The notes under the pieces were generated by a model, which did not search any database, was not told the DNA's origin, and was given only the letters and a program-made list of their open reading frames with translations. The position numbers and the translations under genes were made by a program. Of a stretch of DNA of 11,168 nucleotides, positions 7,184-11,168 are shown in pieces. The stretch lies in the NCBI GenBank assembly GCA_037443425.1, contig JBBIOI010000110.1, positions 1 through 11,168 on the forward strand, written 5' to 3'. The number at the start of each line of letters is the position of its first letter. Position 1 is the stretch's first letter. This stretch comes from JBBIOI01 sp037443425. GTDB lineage: Bacteria > Desulfobacterota > BSN033 > UBA1163.

Positions 7184-8140
7184 ATGGCTAATGTACTTGT
7201 AAGTGGTGGTGCGGGATTTATAGGGTCTAACCTTGTAGAGGCGCTACTTAAAAGGGGACATCATGTCAGGGTTCTTGATAATTTTTCAACAGGCAAGAAG
7301 GAAAACCTATTGTTAGATAAGAATTATCCAAATTTAGAAATAATAAATGGCGATATCTGTGATTTGAGCATTTGTCAAAAGGCAGTAAGAGAAATTGATT
7401 TTGTGTTTCATCATGCAGCACTTCCATCCGTACAGCGCTCAGTTGAAGACCCACTTTTAACAAATGCAGTTAATGCAGAAGGAACTCTTAATCTTTTAAT
7501 AGTCTCCAGAGACAATGGAGTAAAGCGATTTATCTATGCGTCTTCATCTTCTATTTATGGAGATACCCCTACGCTTCCAAAAAGGGAGGATATGCCCCCA
7601 AATCCTCAATCTCCATACGCCCTGCAAAAATATATTGGTGAAAAATATTGCCATCTCTTTTATCAGCTTTTTGGACTTGAAACAATCTCTCTCAGATATT
7701 TCAACATATTTGGACCTAAACAAGACCCTGAGTCTATTTATTCAGCAGTCATACCCAGGTTTATATCTGCAATGATTGAAAAGCGTCCGCCTGTGATATA
7801 TGGAGATGGTGAACAATCGAGAGATTTTACCTATATTGATAACGTTGTTCAGGCAAATATCCTTGCAATGGAAAAAGACCATCTTCATGGAGAAATCGTT
7901 AACATTGGTTGTGGAGAGATGATATCTCTCAATCATTTATTAGAGATACTGTATAAGATTTTTGGCTATAAAATTTCTCCGATTTACGAGGAACCAAGAA
8001 AAGGAGATGTGAGGCAATCTTTGGCAGATATTAATAAAGGGAAGGAATTATTAAATTACGAACCGATGGTTAGGATTGAGGATGGATTAAGAAAAACGGT
8101 TGAGTATTTTAAAAGGCAATTTAAAAACAGAGAAGATTAG
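7184..8140 (+). CDS. Extended-SDR nucleotide-sugar epimerase/dehydratase (UDP-hexose 4-epimerase type)
   Basis: This 318-residue NAD(P)-binding protein has the Rossmann motif GGAGFIGSN (8-16), the acidic NAD contact at LDN (31-33), the catalytic Ser in ASSSSIYGD and the YxxxK pair Y145/K149 (SPYALQK). It also carries LRYFNIFGPKQDP and the sugar-binding C-terminal lobe. The SSSSIYGD, LPK and RYFNIFGPKQDP pattern is closest to UDP-GlcNAc/UDP-glucose 4-epimerases of the WbpP/GalE group. A 4,6-dehydratase is less likely, because the active site has SSSSIYG rather than a T-D-E triad. It is not an HldD-type heptose epimerase by its N-terminal half. The start is backed by AAGGAG seven bases upstream. 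It sits 18 bp after the cupin gene and 6 bp before the kinase gene, so all three probably share a transcript. Confidence 0.88.
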   Translation: MANVLVSGGAGFIGSNLVEALLKRGHHVRVLDNFSTGKKENLLLDKNYPNLEIINGDICDLSICQKAVREIDFVFHHAALPSVQRSVEDPLLTNAVNAEGTLNLLIVSRDNGVKRFIYASSSSIYGDTPTLPKREDMPPNPQSPYALQKYIGEKYCHLFYQLFGLETISLRYFNIFGPKQDPESIYSAVIPRFISAMIEKRPPVIYGDGEQSRDFTYIDNVVQANILAMEKDHLHGEIVNIGCGEMISLNHLLEILYKIFGYKISPIYEEPRKGDVRQSLADINKGKELLNYEPMVRIEDGLRKTVEYFKRQFKNRED

Positions 8141-8146
8141 ATTTAA

Positions 8147-9142
8147 ATGGGAAAGAAGGGTGGAGAAAAAAGAAAAATGGAATCTTTATTAAAGAGATTT
8201 AAAGAGATTAGTCTATTGGTTATTGGAGATGTAATGATGGATAGGTTTATATGGGGAAAAGTCTCGCGAATTTCTCCCGAGGCCCCTGTTCCTGTGGTTC
8301 TCTTTGAGAGGGAAGAATTCTTGCTCGGGGGTGCAGCAAATGTAGTGAATAACATACGATCTCTTGGAGGCAAAGGGACGATATGTGGAGTAGTGGGGGA
8401 TGATGAGATGGGGATGAAGATTTTACAAAAGATGAATGATATTGGAATAGAGACGTCTGGTATACTTATAGAAAAGGGGAGACAGACCACTGTTAAAACT
8501 CGAATTGTTGCTCATCAACAGCAGGTGGTAAGGATTGACAGAGAAACAACGAAATCACCAGACAACTCTATTTTAAAAGAGTTATTGGAATTTTTAAACA
8601 AAAATATAGATGGATACGATGGAATAATCTTATCTGATTATGGAAAGGGTTTACTAACAAGGGATTTAATTCGTAAAATCATCCGAAAAGCAAAAGAGAA
8701 AAGGCGTTTCATAATAGTTGACCCAAAAGTAAAGAATTTTTTCTTCTATAGAGGAGTAACTGTTTTAACACCTAATACAAACGAGGCAAGTGAGGCATCA
8801 GGAATTCCAATTATTGACGAGCATTCTTTAAAAGAAGCTGGGAGAAAACTTTTAAAACGATTAGCCTGTGATTCTTTGGTCATAACCCGTGGTGAAGAGG
8901 GAATGGCAATATTTGAATCAAACAAGGAGCCATTTTTAGTCCCGACCAAGGCAAAAGAGGTATTCGATGTTACGGGGGCAGGTGACACGGTTGTTGGAAC
9001 TATAGGCCTTGCACTTGCTGCAGGTGCGGATGTTAAAACTGCTGTGGAATTGGCAAACTATGCAGCAGGAGTTGTAGTTGGTAAGATAGGTACTGCAACA
9101 CTTACCCAAAAGGAATTGACGGAGGCTATAAGACTTAGTTAA
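8147..9142 (+). CDS. rfaE1: D-glycero-beta-D-manno-heptose-7-phosphate kinase (RfaE domain I)
   Basis: This PfkB/ribokinase-family sugar kinase of 331 residues phosphorylates heptose 7-phosphate at C1 in the ADP-heptose pathway for LPS core. The opening LLVIGDVMMDRFIWG...SRISPEAPVPVV is the RfaE/HldE signature. LGGAANVVNNIRSLGG (about 60-75) matches PfkB signature 1, LTPNTNEA (207-214) is conserved, and DVTGAGD (274-280) is signature 2 with the catalytic Asp280. The protein ends after the kinase domain, so the nucleotidyltransferase half of HldE must be a separate gene elsewhere (RfaE2). The ATG at 8147 has a poor ribosome site. An internal ATG at 8177, preceded by GGAG 11 bases upstream, would give MESLLKRF... 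and fits the family about as well. It is last in the operon and is followed by a perfect hairpin. Confidence 0.92.
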   Translation: MGKKGGEKRKMESLLKRFKEISLLVIGDVMMDRFIWGKVSRISPEAPVPVVLFEREEFLLGGAANVVNNIRSLGGKGTICGVVGDDEMGMKILQKMNDIGIETSGILIEKGRQTTVKTRIVAHQQQVVRIDRETTKSPDNSILKELLEFLNKNIDGYDGIILSDYGKGLLTRDLIRKIIRKAKEKRRFIIVDPKVKNFFFYRGVTVLTPNTNEASEASGIPIIDEHSLKEAGRKLLKRLACDSLVITRGEEGMAIFESNKEPFLVPTKAKEVFDVTGAGDTVVGTIGLALAAGADVKTAVELANYAAGVVVGKIGTATLTQKELTEAIRLS

Positions 9143-9143
9143 G

Positions 9144-9177
9144 CAATGGCCCTATCAAAAGAAGGATAGGGCCATTG
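9144..9177. terminator. Perfect 13-bp hairpin between convergent rfaE1 and dodecin genes
   Basis: CAATGGCCCTATC (9144-9156) pairs exactly with GATAGGGCCATTG (9165-9177) around an 8-nt purine loop. It starts two bases after the rfaE1 stop and ends 11 bp before the dodecin stop, so it can serve both strands. No U-tract follows in either direction, so it may act with Rho, or as a 3'-end stabiliser, rather than as a classical intrinsic terminator. Confidence 0.7.
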
Positions 9178-9188
9178 AGATAAGAAGA

Positions 9189-9404
9189 TTATGTCTCGAG
9201 GACAAAAATAACTTCCATTCTTACTCGATATTCAGCAATTTTTGAGTTTTCTACCGCAACCCTGAATTCAAGAATTCTCAATCCAGTTATACCGCGAAGG
9301 GTTTTGGTGGCTCTTGCAAAACCTACCTTCACTGCATCATCAAAACTTTTTGGGGATCCTGCGATAATTTCTGTTACTCGTGCTACCCTGGGTTCTCCCA
9401 TCAT
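9189..9404 (-). CDS. Dodecin family flavin-binding protein
   Basis: This 71-residue protein matches dodecin in length and order. A first strand (VARVTEIIAGSP) leads into the SFDDAVKVGFARATKTLRG helix, then LRILEFRVAVENSKIAEYRVRMEVIF as two strands. Dodecins form hollow dodecamers that store or buffer flavins in the cytoplasm. The helix starts SPKSFDD where most relatives have SWED. The flavin-stacking Trp sits near this region in some dodecins, and no Trp occurs anywhere in this protein, so its ligand mode may differ. The ATG at 9404 has an ideal ribosome site; ATG 9401 is an immediate second option. It is a single-gene unit, convergent with rfaE1, with its own promoter. Confidence 0.88.
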   Translation of the reverse strand: MMGEPRVARVTEIIAGSPKSFDDAVKVGFARATKTLRGITGLRILEFRVAVENSKIAEYRVRMEVIFVLET

Positions 9405-9407
9405 GAT

Positions 9408-9417
9408 TCACCTCCTT
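9408..9417 (-). promoter_or_regulatory. Near-perfect Shine-Dalgarno site of the dodecin gene
   Basis: On the minus strand the sequence AAGGAGGTGA ends three bases before the ATG at 9404, with the GGAGG core about six bases away. Such a full anti-16S match suggests strong translation and fixes the start. Confidence 0.8.
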
Positions 9418-9446
9418 TTCCAAATTTTTAAATTTGACTTTAGAAG

Positions 9447-9474
9447 TCTATATGAAAACATAGGTAAATGTCAA
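9447..9474 (-). promoter_or_regulatory. Predicted sigma-70-type promoter of the dodecin gene
   Basis: On the minus strand, TTGACA (9474-9469) is followed after 16 bp by TATAGA (9452-9447). Transcription would start near 9440, leaving a 5' leader of about 36 nt that carries the strong ribosome site. Confidence 0.6.
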
Positions 9475-9506
9475 TGGTAAAATAATTGTCGTAATTTTTT
9501 TCGTAT

Positions 9507-9572
9507 GGTAAGCCTTTATGGCTTACCGCCTTCGGTATTACGTTTTCGGTAAAGGGCAAGCCCTTACCCTAC
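9507..9572. repeat. TAAGCC hairpin plus CTTACCCTAC unit
   Basis: GGTAAGCC (9507-9514) pairs perfectly with GGCTTACC (9520-9527). A second hairpin, GGTAAAGGGC (9548-9557) with GCCCTTACC (9560-9568), has one bulged A. It is followed by CCCTAC ending at 9572. The group matches the repeats at 333-397, largely in the opposite orientation for the first hairpin. Confidence 0.7.
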
Positions 9573-9596
9573 GCCTCGCAATATTAAGGGATAAAC

Positions 9597-9665
9597 TTAA
9601 GGGGAGGTATGGAGGGGTTAAATGCCTCAGGACTTTTTGAAACCTCAAATGAGACCTCTGAAAAA
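9597..9665 (+). repeat. Copy B of the intergenic repeat found inverted at 6145-6186
   Basis: It reads TTAAGGGGAGGTATGGAGG, then GGTTAA, nine bases, then GACTTTTT. It is followed by CAAATGAGACCTCTGAAAAA (9646-9665), which also resembles CAAATAGAGATCTCTGAAAA at 6130-6149 in the same orientation. The unit therefore contains both arms of an imperfect inverted repeat (GACTTTTTGAAACCTC against GACCTCTGAAAAACT). Confidence 0.7.
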
Positions 9666-9973
9666 CTATTTAAAAATTCTTTTATAAATGGGGAGGTGGG
9701 GTGAAAAAGCCTTCGAGCGGATACCTTTTATAGATTAGCACTATTGATTAATCCCCTTAAAATAATTGGGTTTTTTCTAAAGCGATTGTTAGCAATATAA
9801 ACATTAAAAGCCCGAATTCGAAGGGTTTTGAACCCTACCTCCCCAGTCTTTCAAAGACTTTTTCAGGGCTCTCCAAATTCTTTCTTGACAGGAGGGGGTT
9901 AAATTTGTTATTTAAAAGCCATCTGAAGGAGGAGGGGATTCATTTAAAAAAAGGGTGAAACAAGGAGGCTAAA

Positions 9974-10882
9974 GTGGATAAAGAATATTTTAATATTCTT
10001 ATCTTTGGCCATAAGACCTCCAAATATCATCATTTCAAAATTTCAAAGAAGACCTTCAAAATTACTTTCTATATTATCACTTTTGTGATTCTTTCAACAA
10101 TCTTTTTCCTTTGCGATTATATTCAGTTAAAAAGAAAAACAATAGACCTTAGTCGACTTCAAGAAGAGACAGAAGCCCAGAGGTCAAAGATTTACTTCTT
10201 TTCATCGAAGATTGAAGACCTTGAAAGGCAACTCTCAAAATTAAAGGAGTTTGATCGAAGGATAAGGATAATTGCAAATCTTGAGAAAGGGGAAGAGACA
10301 TCTTCTTTTATGGGAATGGGTGGTCCTTCTCCATCTGATATACGTGAAAGATTGAAAATTGAGAAGGATGAGAAGGGTTTAATCCAGCAGATGCATAATG
10401 ATATAGAAAGGCTTCAATCAGAAGCAATGAGTCGCGAAGAGAGCTTTTCAGAACTTGAGAAGATATTGGAGACAAAAAGAAATATCCTATCTCATACACC
10501 ATCCATATGGCCAGCTAAGGGATGGGTTACATCAGGGTTTGGTTTTAGGACGAACCCCTTTACAGGCTTGACCCAGATGCATGAGGGGATAGATATATCA
10601 AACAGGATTGGAACTCCTGTTATATCTCCAGCGGATGGTATTGTTTCAGAGGTAGGGAATGATTGGGTATATGGAAAGCTTTTGGTTATCTCTCATGGAT
10701 TTGGAATGACTACACGTTACAGTCATCTCAACAAGGTCTTTGTTAAAGTTGGGCAGAGAGTCAAGCGAGGAGATAAGATTGCAGAAATTGGTTCCACTGG
10801 CAAGACAACAGGTCCTCATCTACATTATGAAGTTAGATTAAATGGCCTTCCTGTAAATCCATCAAGATATATACTGAATTAG
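9974..10882 (+). CDS. Membrane-anchored M23/LytM-family metallopeptidase
   Basis: This 302-residue protein has a short basic cytoplasmic N-terminus and one membrane helix (about 28-50). A heptad-rich coiled coil (about 54-105 and 125-170) follows, then a C-terminal peptidase M23 domain (about 182-300) that would sit in the periplasm on peptidoglycan. The zinc and catalytic residues are all present: H203 and D207 in HEGID, H251 in RYSHL, and H282/H284 in GPHLHYE. It should therefore be an active endopeptidase rather than an inert EnvC/NlpD-type activator. Its start is GTG at 9974 with AAGGAGG six bases upstream. The membrane-coil-LytM layout is common for cell-shape and cell-separation hydrolases, and a coiled-coil partner is likely. 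It appears monocistronic: a repeat-rich gap precedes it and hairpins follow. Confidence 0.9.
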   Translation: MDKEYFNILIFGHKTSKYHHFKISKKTFKITFYIITFVILSTIFFLCDYIQLKRKTIDLSRLQEETEAQRSKIYFFSSKIEDLERQLSKLKEFDRRIRIIANLEKGEETSSFMGMGGPSPSDIRERLKIEKDEKGLIQQMHNDIERLQSEAMSREESFSELEKILETKRNILSHTPSIWPAKGWVTSGFGFRTNPFTGLTQMHEGIDISNRIGTPVISPADGIVSEVGNDWVYGKLLVISHGFGMTTRYSHLNKVFVKVGQRVKRGDKIAEIGSTGKTTGPHLHYEVRLNGLPVNPSRYILN

Positions 10883-10944
10883 TCATTAAGGTTTTAGCAT
10901 CAAAACTTAGGGAAGGAAGCATCTCTTTTCCCGTGAGAAGTTAT

Positions 10945-10977
10945 GTAGCATTGGCTTGTCTCAATGCTATTCTTATT
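10945..10977 (+). terminator. Likely intrinsic terminator of the M23 gene
   Basis: TAGCATTG (10946-10953) pairs exactly with CAATGCTA (10962-10969) around an 8-nt loop, with an extra G-U pair below it. A T-rich tail (TTCTTATT) follows. It lies about 60 bp after the M23 stop. The stem is only moderately GC-rich and the tail is interrupted. Confidence 0.5.
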
Positions 10978-11008
10978 CCGAAGCATTATCTCTACCATCA
11001 CCTGTGTC

Positions 11009-11042
11009 ATTCCCGTGAAAACGGGAATCAAGCTGTTTTTTT
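11009..11042. repeat. REP-like hairpin (ATTCCCGT-GAAA-ACGGGAAT) followed by a T-run
   Basis: A perfect 8-bp stem (11009-11016 with 11021-11028) closes on a GAAA tetraloop. Seven T residues stand at 11036-11042, seven bases after the stem. The TCATTCCCG...CGGGAATC form is a very common intergenic repeat type in bacteria. It may double as a backup terminator for the M23 transcript. Confidence 0.6.
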
Positions 11043-11099
11043 AGGGATATATGGGCAATTCTCAGAGAGAGGGATTGTCTCAAGGAGAAGATTTCCTAT

Positions 11100-11168
11100 A
11101 TGGAAGGGCTTATGGTTTTAGCTGGGGAGAGGATAAGGGAGCTTACTGAGGAGATAAGGAGGCTTAAG
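11100..11168 (+). CDS. Start of an unidentified gene cut by the right edge
   Basis: From ATG 11100 the frame stays open to the window end, giving 23 residues starting MEGLMVLAGERIRELTEE. The stretch is rich in Glu, Arg and Leu in a helical pattern. AAGGAG stands about 12 bases upstream, which is long. The in-frame ATG at 11112 is another possible start. I do not recognise the product; it could be a coiled-coil or regulatory protein, and the fragment is too short to decide. Confidence 0.4.
   Translation, partial: MEGLMVLAGERIRELTEEIRRLK

Larger units (their letters stand above)
9475..9973. other. Repeat-rich intergenic region of about 500 bp upstream of the M23 gene
   Basis: No gene is seen. 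It holds TAAGCC/CTTACCCTAC hairpins (9507-9572) and the GGGGAGGTATGGAGGGG unit with CTCTGAAAAA (9597-9665). Small hairpins follow: AGGGTT/AACCCT (9822-9836) and AGTCTTT/AAAGACT (9845-9859), the latter running into TTTTTCAG. From about 9665 to 9815 the DNA is AT-rich without clear structure, apart from a weak ATCCCC...GGGTTTTTT fold at 9750-9776. A TTGACA at 9885-9890 is the best -35 candidate for the M23 gene, but its -10 (TATTTA, 9909-9914, 18-bp spacing) is poor. Confidence 0.6.

Noticed and set aside
10933..11121. Plus-strand 62-codon frame after the M23 gene
   Set aside because: It runs through both the terminator-like hairpin and the REP-like hairpin, has no ribosome site, and its sequence is a typical repeat translation (CHSRENGN).
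1..11168. Search by eye for CRISPR arrays, tRNAs, insertion sequences, phage or toxin-antitoxin genes
   Set aside because: No regularly spaced direct repeats, cloverleaf sequences, transposase motifs or paired small genes were found. The repeats present are scattered palindromic units.

Overview
The window is AT-rich bacterial DNA with tightly packed genes separated by a few long, repeat-filled gaps. The stand-alone heptose-7-phosphate kinase (lipopolysaccharide core pathway) points to a diderm, Gram-negative organism. The low GC, the LIV-type transporter and the GTCATTCCGAG-type intergenic repeats would suit a Desulfobacterota- or Nitrospirota-like lineage. That placement is inference; nothing here fixes the taxon.

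Layout, left to right. (1) Positions 2-124 hold the last 40 codons of a receiver (CheY-like) domain, followed by a gap of about 350 bp with repeat hairpins. (2) A DMT/EamA-type membrane transporter lies at 478-1338 (+). (3) A four-gene LIV-type (branched-chain amino acid / amide family) ABC transporter operon runs on the minus strand from 5988 down to 1362: periplasmic binding protein, a single fused LivH-LivM permease, LivG ATPase and LivF ATPase. A good promoter precedes it (TTGACA, extended -10), and a strong hairpin separates the binding-protein gene from the permease gene. (4) A divergent gap (5989-6508) is packed with inverted repeats. (5) A plus-strand operon follows: bicupin-like protein (6509-7165), SDR-type nucleotide-sugar 4-epimerase (7184-8140) and RfaE1-type heptose kinase (8147-9142). 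It ends at a perfect 13-bp hairpin. (6) A convergent dodecin gene (9404-9189, -) has its own promoter. (7) A second repeat-rich gap (9405-9973) follows. (8) A membrane-anchored M23/LytM metallopeptidase lies at 9974-10882 (+), then hairpins, then the first 23 codons of an unidentified gene at the right edge.

Functionally, the liv operon is a complete importer: binding protein, both permease halves in one chain, and two ATPases. The cupin-epimerase-kinase operon most likely serves surface-sugar (LPS or other glycan) synthesis, and the M23 protein acts on peptidoglycan. No mobile-element genes, CRISPR arrays, tRNAs or rRNAs were seen. I found no clear previously undescribed system. The points most worth a second look are the LivH-LivM fusion with its hairpin-covered 5' end, the cupin partner of the sugar operon, and the repeat pair that brackets the sugar-dodecin block in inverted orientation.
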